Notes under the pieces: generated by a model
Databases searched by the model: none
Told to the model about the DNA's origin: nothing
The model's input: only the letters and a program-made list of their open reading frames with translations
Shown here: positions 9,333 to 17,074 of the stretch, in pieces
Layout: every line of letters starts with the position of its first letter
Numbering within the stretch: the stretch's first letter is position 1
Position numbers and translations under genes: made by a program
NCBI RefSeq assembly: GCF_003352085.1
Contig: NZ_CP025804.1
Location: 558,001-622,000 of the forward strand
Direction: 5' to 3'
Origin: Sulfitobacter sp. SK012
Lineage (GTDB): Bacteria > Pseudomonadota > Alphaproteobacteria > Rhodobacterales > Rhodobacteraceae
DNA: 64,000 nucleotides

Positions 9333-9832
9333 GCGTTTTGGAAATTGTGCAATGGCCAGATGCGCGCCTGTGCGAAACCTGCGTTCCCGTGGATGAGATT
9401 ACACCCGAGATCGAAGCTTTGGCGGCAGATATGCTTGAGACGATGTATGCGGCACCGGGGCGCGGATTGGCGGGCCCCCAGGTCGGCGCGATGCACCGGA
9501 TATTTGTGATGGACGCAGGCTGGAAAGAGGGCAAACCGGACCCGCTGGTTTGCATCAATCCGATGTTGCAAGAAATTGGCGAAGACCGTGTTGTTAGCAC
9601 AGAAGGTTGCCTGAGTATTCCGGGCGTGCAAGCAGACGTGTCGCGCCCCGCACAGGTCCAGATGATGTGGACCGGTTTGAATGGTGGACGCTACGTACAG
9701 GCGTTTGATGGATTTGCTGCGGCTTGTGTGCAGCATGAGATTGATCATCTGGATGGGATCGTAACGTTTGACCACTTGGATGCCGAGACCCGCGCCATTT
9801 TAGAAGCACCCTATCTGGAGGCCCGAATATGA
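9329..9832 (+). CDS. def: Peptide deformylase 2, catalytic motifs kept but motif I altered
   Basis: A 167-residue paralogue of the preceding gene. Metal and catalytic residues are retained: Cys94 in TEGCLS, and His136, Glu137, His140 in QHEIDHLDG. Motif I reads GRGLAGPQVG rather than GVGLAAPQVG, so the oxyanion-side loop differs: Val to Arg and Ala to Gly. It could be an active deformylase with shifted specificity, perhaps like the second deformylases of other bacteria. Start and stop overlap the flanking deformylase genes by four bases each. Substrate preference cannot be read from sequence. Confidence 0.9.
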   Translation: MSVLEIVQWPDARLCETCVPVDEITPEIEALAADMLETMYAAPGRGLAGPQVGAMHRIFVMDAGWKEGKPDPLVCINPMLQEIGEDRVVSTEGCLSIPGVQADVSRPAQVQMMWTGLNGGRYVQAFDGFAAACVQHEIDHLDGIVTFDHLDAETRAILEAPYLEARI

Positions 9833-10326
9833 CGATACGTCCATTACTGCAGTGGCCTGACAAACGCCTACGCACAGTTGCGGCGGACGTTGCATCTGTG
9901 ACGGATGCTGAGCGGGCGATATGGGATGATATGATCGACACCATGGACCGTGTTCCCGGTGTGGGGCTTGGGGCAAACCAGATCGGCGTTATGCAACGGT
10001 TGGCCGTAGTTGATACGTCAGAGGCGCGGGACAAACGGATCAGGATGGCAAATCCAGTTGTGATCGATGCCTCAGCCGTGATGCGTGAATACGACGAGGC
10101 AAGCCCGTGCTTGCCCGGTGTATCGGCCAAAATCAGCCGTCCCCGTGGCGTGAAGGTCCAGTATTTGGATGAGACAGGCGCTGAAGTGACCCGCGATTTT
10201 GTGGGTCTTGAAGCGGTAAGCGTGCAGCATCAGATCGACCATCTTGCGGGCAAAATGTATTTCGACAACCTAAGCAAAACCCGGCGTGACATGCTCTTGC
10301 GCCGAGCGCGCAAGCTGGGCGGATAG
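9829..10326 (+). CDS. Peptide-deformylase-like protein 3, catalytic glutamates replaced
   Basis: A 165-residue deformylase-fold protein, third in the array. Motif I is GVGLGANQIG. Motif II is ASPCLPG, so metal ligand Cys94 remains but the conserved Glu two residues before it is Ser92. Motif III is QHQIDH: both histidine ligands (134, 138) remain, but the catalytic glutamate is Gln135. Established deformylase chemistry needs that glutamate, so this protein is probably inactive or does different chemistry, while possibly still binding metal. It overlaps def2 by four bases and is followed 18 bases later by fmt, so it is made with the formylation/deformylation proteins. Confidence 0.88.
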   Translation: MTIRPLLQWPDKRLRTVAADVASVTDAERAIWDDMIDTMDRVPGVGLGANQIGVMQRLAVVDTSEARDKRIRMANPVVIDASAVMREYDEASPCLPGVSAKISRPRGVKVQYLDETGAEVTRDFVGLEAVSVQHQIDHLAGKMYFDNLSKTRRDMLLRRARKLGG

Positions 10327-10344
10327 CAGCAAGGGAGACAGCAA

Positions 10345-11259
10345 ATGCGTGTGACCTTTATGGGGACACCTGAGTTTTCGGTGCCTGTGCTGCAAGCGTT
10401 GGTCGATGCTGGCCACGACGTGGCGGCGGTCTATTGTCAGCCACCGCGTCCTGCCGGGCGTGGCAAAAAAGACCGCCCTAGCCCGGTGCAAGCCCTCGCA
10501 GAAGCGCTGGGCCTTGAGGTGCACCACCCGGTATCCTTGAAGGATGCAGATGTTCAGGCGGAATTCGCAGCCTTGGGTGCTGAAGTTGCCGTGGTCGTCG
10601 CCTACGGGTTGATTTTACCGCAAGTGGTGCTGAATGCGCCTTTGCGAGGCTGTTTGAATATCCACGCGAGCCTTTTGCCGCGCTGGCGTGGAGCCGCGCC
10701 CATTCACCGAGCGATCATGTCGGGGGATCCGCAAACCGGCGTCTGTATCATGCAGATGGAGGCAGGGTTGGATACTGGCCCTGTATTGTTGCGTGAAGCA
10801 ACGGATATTGCCGCAGAAGAGACGACGGCGCAGTTGCATGACCGGCTAAGTACGATGGGCGCTGCGCTCATTGTTACGGCGCTTGGGGGGCTGGACGGTC
10901 TTTCGCCCGAGGTGCAACTGGCTGACGGCGCGACCTATGCCGCCAAGATCGACAAGGCGGAAGCGCGGATTGATTGGAGCAAACCGGCGACCGACGTAGA
11001 CCGCCAAATCCGGGGGCTGTCGCCGTTCCCCGGCGCATGGTTCAACCTTGGTGGGGATCGGATCAAAGCGCTGGGCTCTCGACTGGCCGACGGGTCTGGG
11101 GGGGCTGGGGATGTGCTGGATACCGATCTGCGCGTTGCCTGTGGAACTGGAGCCGTTCAGCTGACGCGCTTGCAGAAGGCGGGCAAGGCAGCGCAGGATG
11201 TCGAAGTGTTCCAACTGGGCGCGCAAATTGCGCCTGGTACGTCACTGGCAGAAGGATAG
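10345..11259 (+). CDS. fmt: Methionyl-tRNA formyltransferase
   Basis: Formylates Met-tRNAi using 10-formyltetrahydrofolate, so that translation starts with formyl-methionine. The 304-residue protein has the N-terminal formyltransferase domain starting [20 protein letters not shown], the substrate loop [10 protein letters not shown] near residue 33, and the catalytic-site stretch [20 protein letters not shown] (Asn/His dyad). The C-terminal OB-like domain follows from about residue 205 ([11 protein letters not shown]). A GGGAG-type ribosome site (AAGGGAGAC) precedes the ATG. It is the fourth gene of the deformylase cluster, supplying the formyl group those enzymes remove. Confidence 0.97.
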   Translation: MRVTFMGTPEFSVPVLQALVDAGHDVAAVYCQPPRPAGRGKKDRPSPVQALAEALGLEVHHPVSLKDADVQAEFAALGAEVAVVVAYGLILPQVVLNAPLRGCLNIHASLLPRWRGAAPIHRAIMSGDPQTGVCIMQMEAGLDTGPVLLREATDIAAEETTAQLHDRLSTMGAALIVTALGGLDGLSPEVQLADGATYAAKIDKAEARIDWSKPATDVDRQIRGLSPFPGAWFNLGGDRIKALGSRLADGSGGAGDVLDTDLRVACGTGAVQLTRLQKAGKAAQDVEVFQLGAQIAPGTSLAEG

Positions 11260-11263
11260 GCCC

Positions 11264-11500
11264 ATGTTTCCCACCATGATCGGAACGGTCGTTATTGCAG
11301 GGATCGTTGGATATGCTTCCGAGCGGACCGGATTTACCCAAAATGGTATTATCCAGTCGATTATCATCTGCGTTGGTGGCGCGTTTTTGTTCTATTTTGT
11401 GCGGCTGATGTTCGGGTTTGGTTTTGCCTCGCCGGGGCTTAACGCCATCGCCGCGTCCATCGGGGCACTTGTGATCGTGCCATTTCACTGGCGACGCTAA
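11264..11500 (+). CDS. GlsB/YeaQ/YmgE-family small membrane protein
   Basis: A 78-residue, strongly hydrophobic inner-membrane protein with three short transmembrane stretches separated by Gly-rich turns (MIGTVVIAGIVGYASERTG, then IIQSIIICVGGAFLFYFVRL, then LNAIAASIGALVIVPFHW). Gly-rich small membrane proteins of this class are called transglycosylase-associated or stress-response proteins; their function is poorly defined. It lies four bases after fmt on the same strand and is probably the last gene of that unit. It converges with the next gene with a six-base gap. Confidence 0.75.
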   Translation: MFPTMIGTVVIAGIVGYASERTGFTQNGIIQSIIICVGGAFLFYFVRLMFGFGFASPGLNAIAASIGALVIVPFHWRR

Positions 11501-11506
11501 GGCGGT

Positions 11507-12130
11507 TCAAATTTTGGGCGGCGTGCTTTTGTAAACGGGCAGGTGCCAGCCGAAATGCAACGACCCCGCGCGCAAGACCCACGTCACACCGGCGCAAGCG
11601 ACCAAGGCGAAACTTGCATCAGGCAGATAGTGCGTAATCAACACAGCTGTCGTGGCCCCTGCAAAAGCGGCGGTAGCGTAAAGCTCGCCCTGTTTCAGCA
11701 AAAGAGGTACTTGGCCGATAACGACGTCGCGCATCACGCCGCCCATACAGCCGGTGATCATTCCCATGAGCACCACGATAACCGGCGATTGATCGAGCGA
11801 TAGCGCAACACCAGCACCCGCGGGGACGGCCACGGCCAAGGCGAGACTGTCGAGCCAGATCAACGCGCGATAGCGGCTCTCTAGCAAATGTGCGGTGAAA
11901 AAGACGATGAGAGCAGCCGCTGAAGCAACTGCAAGATAAGTAGGCGTGGCGATCCAAAAGATCGGATTACGGTCCAACAGCAAGTCACGCAGCGTGCCAC
12001 CGCCAAGGGCCGTAAGACACGCGATAAAGCCAAAGCCCACCAGATCAAGCTGGGCGCGGCTCGCGACCAATGCACCGGTGATCGCAAAGATCAGGACGGA
12101 GGCGTAATCGAGCAGGCTAAGCAGTGTCAT
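11507..12130 (-). CDS. Trimeric intracellular cation channel family protein (UPF0126)
   Basis: A polytopic inner-membrane protein of 207 residues with the two-fold repeat typical of UPF0126/YicG: each half carries a glycine-rich helix followed by RD, here [15 protein letters not shown] and [16 protein letters not shown]. About seven membrane segments are visible. Bacterial relatives are structural homologues of TRIC potassium channels; the physiological ion or solute is unknown. Its start overlaps the rnhA stop by four bases, so it is the last gene of a methyltransferase-rnhA-UPF0126 unit. Confidence 0.85.
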   Translation of the reverse strand: MTLLSLLDYASVLIFAITGALVASRAQLDLVGFGFIACLTALGGGTLRDLLLDRNPIFWIATPTYLAVASAAALIVFFTAHLLESRYRALIWLDSLALAVAVPAGAGVALSLDQSPVIVVLMGMITGCMGGVMRDVVIGQVPLLLKQGELYATAAFAGATTAVLITHYLPDASFALVACAGVTWVLRAGSLHFGWHLPVYKSTPPKI

Positions 12131-12582
12131 TTTGGTTTGAACGGGGCCATGCCCGCACGCGCCAACGCATCGGCGCGTTCGTTCTCGGGGTGGCCTGCGT
12201 GGCCTTTAACCCATTCCCACGTGACTTTGTGGCGGGCATTGGCCGTATCGAGGCGCTGCCACAGCTCGACATTTTTGACGGGCTTTTTGGCCGCGTTCTT
12301 CCAGCCGTTTTTCTTCCAGCCAAAGATCCAAGCCGTGATGCCATTTTTGACGTAATTGCTGTCGGTCACGATGGTGATTTCGGTGGTGCGGTCCAGCGCT
12401 TCGAGCGCGCTGATCGCCGCCAGCAATTCCATCCGGTTGTTGGTGGTCAATGCCTCGCCGCCCTTAAGCTCGCGTTCTTTGACCACGGTGTTACCGTCCA
12501 TGGCGCGCATCAAGGTTCCCCAGCCGCCGGGGCCCGGATTTCCTGAACATGCGCCGTCTGTGTATGCGTAAAGTTTAGCCAT
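12127..12582 (-). CDS. rnhA: Ribonuclease HI
   Basis: Degrades the RNA strand of RNA-DNA hybrids (primers and R-loops) in the cytoplasm with two metal ions. The 151-residue protein is the usual bacterial length and has the whole DEDD set: Asp9 in [14 protein letters not shown], Glu52 in [10 protein letters not shown], Asp74 in [10 protein letters not shown] and Asp138 in NERADALA. The basic handle region [16 protein letters not shown] is present. It overlaps the upstream methyltransferase gene by eight bases and the downstream UPF0126 gene by four, so the three are probably one transcript. Confidence 0.97.
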   Translation of the reverse strand: MAKLYAYTDGACSGNPGPGGWGTLMRAMDGNTVVKERELKGGEALTTNNRMELLAAISALEALDRTTEITIVTDSNYVKNGITAWIFGWKKNGWKNAAKKPVKNVELWQRLDTANARHKVTWEWVKGHAGHPENERADALARAGMAPFKPK

Positions 12583-13168
12583 ATGCGCGGAGCACTATCC
12601 AATCCGCATAGGTGCCGTCCAGCCCCTTATCGCGACCAAGGTGATGTGCGGTTACAGTAAAGTCTGCGTTTGTGAGCAGGTGGGTCAACTCATCTTGGGT
12701 CACATAGGTATATCGCCGGCCGATTGCGTCGCGTTTTGTATCAGTGCCAAGCTTCATGCCGATGTGGAAAAGACCCTTGGGCCTGAGTGCTGAATGTAGG
12801 GATGACAGGTGACGCGGCAGGGCATCGCGCGTCGCGTGCAGCAAACTAAAGTTGGCCCAAATGCCGTCATAGGCATGCGGCACATGTGTCGTGTCAAAAT
12901 CACCGTGAAGTGGTGTGATGTTGGCGTGATCGGGGATCAGGGCAACCATCTCAGCAACGGCATCCAGAGCGGTGACGCGATGGCCTGCTTCGGCCATGGT
13001 CAGGGACATCTGGCCCGGACCGCAGCCGAGATCAAGTACATGTGCGTTCTGAGGGAGGTCGGCGATAAACGCAGCTAGAATAGGGTCAGCTTGCGCTGAT
13101 TTTTCGGTCAGATCAGCGTATTCTTGCGCTTTGGCGGCGTAAAGGCGGGTGGTTTCAGCATCGCTCAT
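12575..13168 (-). CDS. Class I SAM-dependent methyltransferase
   Basis: A 197-residue Rossmann-fold methyltransferase. Motif [21 protein letters not shown] (residues about 39-58), binds S-adenosylmethionine, followed by an acidic residue in [10 protein letters not shown] and the motif IWANFSLLH typical of small-molecule or tellurite-resistance-like methyltransferases. Nothing in the sequence identifies the acceptor. First gene of the unit with rnhA, eight-base overlap. Upstream lie about 200 bases with no gene I can support before ispH. Confidence 0.82.
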   Translation of the reverse strand: MSDAETTRLYAAKAQEYADLTEKSAQADPILAAFIADLPQNAHVLDLGCGPGQMSLTMAEAGHRVTALDAVAEMVALIPDHANITPLHGDFDTTHVPHAYDGIWANFSLLHATRDALPRHLSSLHSALRPKGLFHIGMKLGTDTKRDAIGRRYTYVTQDELTHLLTNADFTVTAHHLGRDKGLDGTYADWIVLRAYG

Positions 13169-13367
13169 GTTCAGGCTCCGGCAAAAAGGAAGATGTTAAC
13201 AACCACAGTAAGCAACATTTGTGGAGGCATCCACTAGCTTCGGTATAGGCTTGGTCCCCGAAACATTGGCTACTGCTGATCCGCAAGGCTGGCTTTGTTG
13301 AAAGCGTAAAAGCCCTCTGCGAAGGTGGTTGCTCGAGGATCAATCCGGCACAGATACGAAGGGCAGA

Positions 13368-14318
13368 TCATCCCGGCGTGCGGAGCACACGTGGGATTTT
13401 GAACTCAACGTTTTCGACGGCTGTTTCAACCATTTCCGTAGTCACGTCGAAACGCTCTTTGAAGGCGTCGATAACCTCGTTGATGAGGATTTCAGGGGCT
13501 GAGGCACCGGCGGTGATGCCGATGCTCTGGATCCCGCTCAAGGCACGCCAATCGATGTCACCTGCGCGTTGGACCAGTTGCGCATAAGCGCAGCCCGCTC
13601 GCGCACCGACTTCGACCAACCTGCGGGAATTCGACGAATTGGGCGCGCCCACGACAAGCATCGCGTCACATTTAGGGGCCATCGCCTTGACCGCCTCTTG
13701 TCGGTTGGTTGTGGCGTAACAAATATCTTCTTTGTGCGGTCCGACGATCTTTGGAAAGCGGGCCTGAAGGGCTGCGACGATGTCGGCGGTGTCATCGACG
13801 CTGAGTGTGGTTTGGGTCACATAGGCCAACTGATTGGGGTCACGGACATCAACCGTAGCCACGTCCTGCGGTGTTTCGACCAGCAGCACATCGCCGTCGG
13901 GCAATTGCCCCATTGTGCCCACCGTTTCGGGGTGGCCTTCGTGGCCAATCATGATCATCTGCAAGCCTGCATCGGCATGGCGCTGGGCTTCGATGTGTAC
14001 TTTGCTGACCAACGGGCAGGTGGCATCGACATAGACCATATTGCGCGCCTGCGCTGCATTCGGCACTGATTTAGGAACGCCATGGGCGGAAAAGATAACG
14101 GGCCGGTCGTCAGGGCATTCTGACAGCTCTTCGACAAAGACAGCGCCCTTGTCACGCAGGCCATCAACGACGAATTTATTATGAACAATTTCGTGGCGCA
14201 CATAGACCGGTGCGCCCCATTTTTGCAACGCCATCTCGACGATCTTGATGGCGCGATCCACGCCTGCGCAAAATCCCCGAGGGGCGGCCAGATAAAGGGT
14301 CAGGGGTTGTTTGCTCAT
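13368..14318 (-). CDS. ispH: 4-hydroxy-3-methylbut-2-enyl diphosphate reductase (LytB)
   Basis: Last enzyme of the MEP isoprenoid pathway: converts HMBPP to IPP and DMAPP through an iron-sulfur cluster. The 316-residue protein has the three cluster cysteines: Cys17 in [11 protein letters not shown], Cys101 in [12 protein letters not shown], and Cys200 in [21 protein letters not shown] (residues 42-51) and GHEGHPET (125-132) carry conserved histidines. The frame extends 26 codons further upstream, but the ATG at 14318 gives the family start [16 protein letters not shown]. Single gene, with the LuxR-type gene ending 58 bases upstream on the same strand. Confidence 0.96.
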   Translation of the reverse strand: MSKQPLTLYLAAPRGFCAGVDRAIKIVEMALQKWGAPVYVRHEIVHNKFVVDGLRDKGAVFVEELSECPDDRPVIFSAHGVPKSVPNAAQARNMVYVDATCPLVSKVHIEAQRHADAGLQMIMIGHEGHPETVGTMGQLPDGDVLLVETPQDVATVDVRDPNQLAYVTQTTLSVDDTADIVAALQARFPKIVGPHKEDICYATTNRQEAVKAMAPKCDAMLVVGAPNSSNSRRLVEVGARAGCAYAQLVQRAGDIDWRALSGIQSIGITAGASAPEILINEVIDAFKERFDVTTEMVETAVENVEFKIPRVLRTPG

Positions 14319-14376
14319 TGGGCATCTCCGGTCACTGGCATCACAGGTAGGGTCGCTGCGTGCCGAGGTCCAGCCC

Positions 14377-15126
14377 TTAGGCTTGGCTTTGCCCAAAGAG
14401 CAGTGCCGCCACTTGCGCGCGGTTGCTCACACCGAGTTTCTTGTAACCATGCTTAGCGTAGTCCGAAACTGTGTGCACCGACAGCCCGCAGACATGGGCC
14501 GTACGCTTGCGGGTATGACCTTGGGCCAGCAACAAAAGAACCTCGGCTTCGCGTGGCGTGAGCACATCAAAGCCTTGCGGCAACGGTTCGGGGACCAATG
14601 CGTGGCGCGGCTTACTGGCATCCGTCGTATTTTCAGGTTCGGCCAGCTCTTCAATGCGGCGGTGGATGATCATGCAAAAGAGCCGGATTTCTTCAGCGCG
14701 CGGGGTGATACGCTCCAGAAACGTGACGCGATCGAGCGCATTCCCTAAGAGAAAGCCACCGAAACGCTCAGACCCCTTAAGCCGCATTGGCAGGCCCAAG
14801 CCAGCGCGAAAACCCTGTTGGGCGGCGCGCTCAACAAAAGCACGATCGGCGTCAGAGACATAAGGGTGCCCGGCGATGAATTCGGCCCCGAGATTCAGAA
14901 TCTCGTATCGATCACAAGCATAGATCAAAAAAGGATCATCTTTGGCGGGGGTTTCGTCGTACAAGCCTGTCATCGTGCTGCATACAAACGGGTTTTCAAA
15001 ATCTGAATCTACGCTCAGATAGATGGCGTGATCAAAGCCCAGACTCGCGAATACTTTTACAGCGCCGGCCCAAAGCTGATCTGTTGTTGTAGCCAGTTCT
15101 AGGTCAGCGGCGTGATCAATTAACAA
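14377..15126 (-). CDS. LuxR-family transcriptional regulator with N-terminal autoinducer-binding-like domain
   Basis: A 249-residue regulator. Residues about 15-160 look like an autoinducer-binding domain ([34 protein letters not shown]), and the C terminus is a GerE/Lux[24 protein letters not shown], then [20 protein letters not shown]. No LuxI synthase lies beside it, so it would be a solo or orphan regulator. The start is uncertain: an in-frame TAG stop at 15130-15132 leaves a TTG at 15126 as the first usable codon that preserves the N-terminal domain. The short leader carries an unusual C6-T6-G6 hairpin and an AT-rich palindrome. Confidence 0.85.
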   Translation of the reverse strand: MLIDHAADLELATTTDQLWAGAVKVFASLGFDHAIYLSVDSDFENPFVCSTMTGLYDETPAKDDPFLIYACDRYEILNLGAEFIAGHPYVSDADRAFVERAAQQGFRAGLGLPMRLKGSERFGGFLLGNALDRVTFLERITPRAEEIRLFCMIIHRRIEELAEPENTTDASKPRHALVPEPLPQGFDVLTPREAEVLLLLAQGHTRKRTAHVCGLSVHTVSDYAKHGYKKLGVSNRAQVAALLFGQSQA

Positions 15127-15139
15127 AGACTAAGTACCC

Positions 15140-15204
15140 TATATCCCCCCTTTTTTGGGGGGGCGCAAAAACGCTTACTATTATATTATGTAATAATATG
15201 GGCG
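15140..15204 (-). promoter_or_regulatory. Probable promoter/operator region of the luxR-type gene
   Basis: Upstream of the TTG start are a perfect hairpin, six C then six T then six G (15145-15162), and an AT-rich partial palindrome, ATATTATGTAATAATAT (about 15184-15200). The palindrome overlaps where a promoter would be expected. Whether it is a regulator-binding site is inference. The rest of the gap to 15306 shows nothing I recognise. Confidence 0.3.
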
Positions 15205-15306
15205 GCGCGGGCAACATCTGCGTTCTATTTTCGTCCGCAAGCTTTTCAGCACTCTGCGCGCCAGCAGTCCTTCACAGGCTTGGTGGCGCGCTATTTCCCC
15301 AGAATG

Positions 15307-15864
15307 CTAGTCGGCAGATGGGCCACTAATTGGCTCACGAGGAGGGCGGCCCACGACGTCACGAAGGTCTTCGAGTTCGATGAAGTTATCGGCCTGGCGG
15401 CGCAGATCATCAGAGATCATCGGTGGTTGGCTTCGGATGGTGGAGACGACCGAAACACGGACACCCTTACGCTGAAGTGATTCAACAAGTGGGCGGAAAT
15501 CGCCATCACCAGAGAAAATTACGATGTGGTCAACATGAGGAGCGAGTTCCATTGCGTCTACCGCAAGCTCGATATCCATGTTTCCCTTCACCTTCCGGCG
15601 GCCCATGCTGTCGGTATATTCCTTGGCCGGCTTCGTAACCATGGAATAGCCATTATAGTGCAGCCAATCAACGAGCGGACGTATGGGTGAATATTCGTCG
15701 TTCTCGAGCAAAGCGGTGTAATAGAAGGCCCGCAGGAGTTTGCCGCGCCGCATAAATTCCTGACGAAGGAGCTTATAGTCGATGTCAAAACCGAGGGTCT
15801 TGGCTGCGGCATACAGATTGGAGCCGTCAATGAAGAGGGCAAGACGCTCGTCTTTATAAAACAT
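15307..15864 (-). CDS. NYN-domain (LabA/DUF88-like) protein
   Basis: A 185-residue PIN-like nuclease-fold protein of the LabA/DUF88 group. The conserved acidic sites are visible: LALFIDGSNLYAAAKTLGF near the N terminus (Asp13, Asn16), MDIELAVDAMELA in the middle and IVIFSGDGDFRPLVESLQ with two aspartates before the core helix. Related proteins are predicted or shown to act on RNA; the target here is unknown. The ATG at 15864 is preferred over upstream non-ATG starts because MFYKDERLALFIDGSN matches family starts. It is divergent from folK, with a 187-base gap. Confidence 0.85.
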   Translation of the reverse strand: MFYKDERLALFIDGSNLYAAAKTLGFDIDYKLLRQEFMRRGKLLRAFYYTALLENDEYSPIRPLVDWLHYNGYSMVTKPAKEYTDSMGRRKVKGNMDIELAVDAMELAPHVDHIVIFSGDGDFRPLVESLQRKGVRVSVVSTIRSQPPMISDDLRRQADNFIELEDLRDVVGRPPREPISGPSAD

Positions 15865-16051
15865 TTTAGTTCCTTTAAAGCTCGGCCAGCAGAAAAACGG
15901 CCGATCCACTTAATTTCGGTGCCCTAATAACAGGCAGTTTACACAAACTATAGTGCGATTTCCGGTCAGCTCGCATCTAGTTTTTTTATCCCTTATAGCA
16001 AGCCTTTTTGCATGGGAAACAACCTGAGGACTACTCATACATGATGTTTTC

Positions 16052-16603
16052 ATGCTCTTAGCGCTTGGATCTAACGTAGCGTCATCTTTCGGGAATCCAA
16101 GCGAAACTCTTCGCGTTGCGGTTGAATTGCTCAAAAAAAGAGACCTGGTGATTCGCAAGATCAGCAGATTTTACCGCACACCCGCGTTTCCTGCGGGAAA
16201 TGGGCCCGACTATGTTAATGCCGCAGCCGAGCTGATTTGCGATTGTGATGCCGCAACGGCACTGGCGCATCTGCATGCCGTTGAGGGAGAGATGGAACGG
16301 ACACGGGAGTTACGCTGGGGGCAACGCACGCTGGATCTGGATTTGTTGGCGATGGGCGATTCGGTGCTCCCGGATGCCGCGATTCACCAATATTGGCGCG
16401 ATTTGCCGCTGGATATGCAGAAAACCCTGACTCCGGAGCAGCTGATCTTGCCGCACCCTAGGTTGCAAGACCGTGGCTTTGTCTTGGTTCCATTGATGGA
16501 TGTAGCGCCAGACTGGCGGCATCCGTTGCTTGGTAAGACAGTGCGACAGCTTTGTGCGGCGCTGCCAGAGGCCGCCAAAAACGAGGTAATTGCGCTGGAT
16601 TAG
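16052..16603 (+). CDS. folK: 2-amino-4-hydroxy-6-hydroxymethyldihydropteridine pyrophosphokinase
   Basis: Transfers pyrophosphate from ATP to the pterin in folate synthesis. The 183-residue protein has the HPPK hallmarks: [17 protein letters not shown] at the N terminus, [20 protein letters not shown], and the metal/ATP motif [16 protein letters not shown] with the catalytic aspartates, then [16 protein letters not shown]. The C terminus is slightly longer than the ~160 residues of enterobacterial FolK. The start at 16052 has no strong ribosome site; an out-of-frame ATG at 16041 sits closer to a GAGGA sequence. Tetrahydrofolate also supplies Fmt. Confidence 0.94.
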   Translation: MLLALGSNVASSFGNPSETLRVAVELLKKRDLVIRKISRFYRTPAFPAGNGPDYVNAAAELICDCDAATALAHLHAVEGEMERTRELRWGQRTLDLDLLAMGDSVLPDAAIHQYWRDLPLDMQKTLTPEQLILPHPRLQDRGFVLVPLMDVAPDWRHPLLGKTVRQLCAALPEAAKNEVIALD

Positions 16604-16674
16604 GTGCTTGTAAATCGCGGCATTCCCCCCTAAATACGCAACTTCTGGCAGACATAAATGTATTGGAGCGCCCA

Positions 16675-17028
16675 ATGGCACGCGTAACCGTTGAAGATTG
16701 TGTAGATAAGGTCCCGAACCGGTTTGAACTGGTGATGTTGGCAGCCCATCGTGCACGCGAAATCTCTGCCGGGTCGGCGGTGACTGTCGATCGGGACAAC
16801 GACAAAAACCCCGTTGTGTCGCTTCGCGAGATTGCGGACGAAACTCAGTCTGCCTCCGATCTGCGTGAGCGTCTGATCGAAAGCAATCAAAACCAGATTG
16901 AAGTCGATGAGCCCGAAGAGGACGCAATGGCGCTTCTTATGGGTGCTGAGCAAGACAAGCCAGAAGAGGACAGCATGTCCGAAGAGATGCTGTTGCGGCA
17001 ACTCATGGCAGCACAAGGCCAAAGCTGA
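16675..17028 (+). CDS. rpoZ: RNA polymerase omega subunit
   Basis: Small subunit that stabilises the beta' subunit of RNA polymerase. The 117-residue sequence starts [20 protein letters not shown], followed by the conserved [13 protein letters not shown] and an acidic tail ([13 protein letters not shown]). The ATG at 16675 follows a GGAG ribosome-binding sequence (TATTGGAGCGCCCA). The rsh gene follows 46 bases later, the widespread rpoZ-spoT arrangement; omega also forms part of a ppGpp-binding site in proteobacterial RNA polymerase. Confidence 0.97.
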   Translation: MARVTVEDCVDKVPNRFELVMLAAHRAREISAGSAVTVDRDNDKNPVVSLREIADETQSASDLRERLIESNQNQIEVDEPEEDAMALLMGAEQDKPEEDSMSEEMLLRQLMAAQGQS

Positions 17029-17074
17029 ACGGGGCAGGGCAATCCCCCCTTGAACGGGGCATTTGAGGCAGACC

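Noticed and set aside
9257..9775. Long minus-strand frames across the deformylase genes
   Set aside because: They mirror conserved plus-strand motifs (HEIDH, EGCLS) and have no domain of their own; antisense shadows.
13169..13367. Possible small gene or RNA between ispH and the methyltransferase
   Set aside because: About 200 bases; the one short minus-strand frame overlaps the methyltransferase start and has no support; no tRNA-like fold found.
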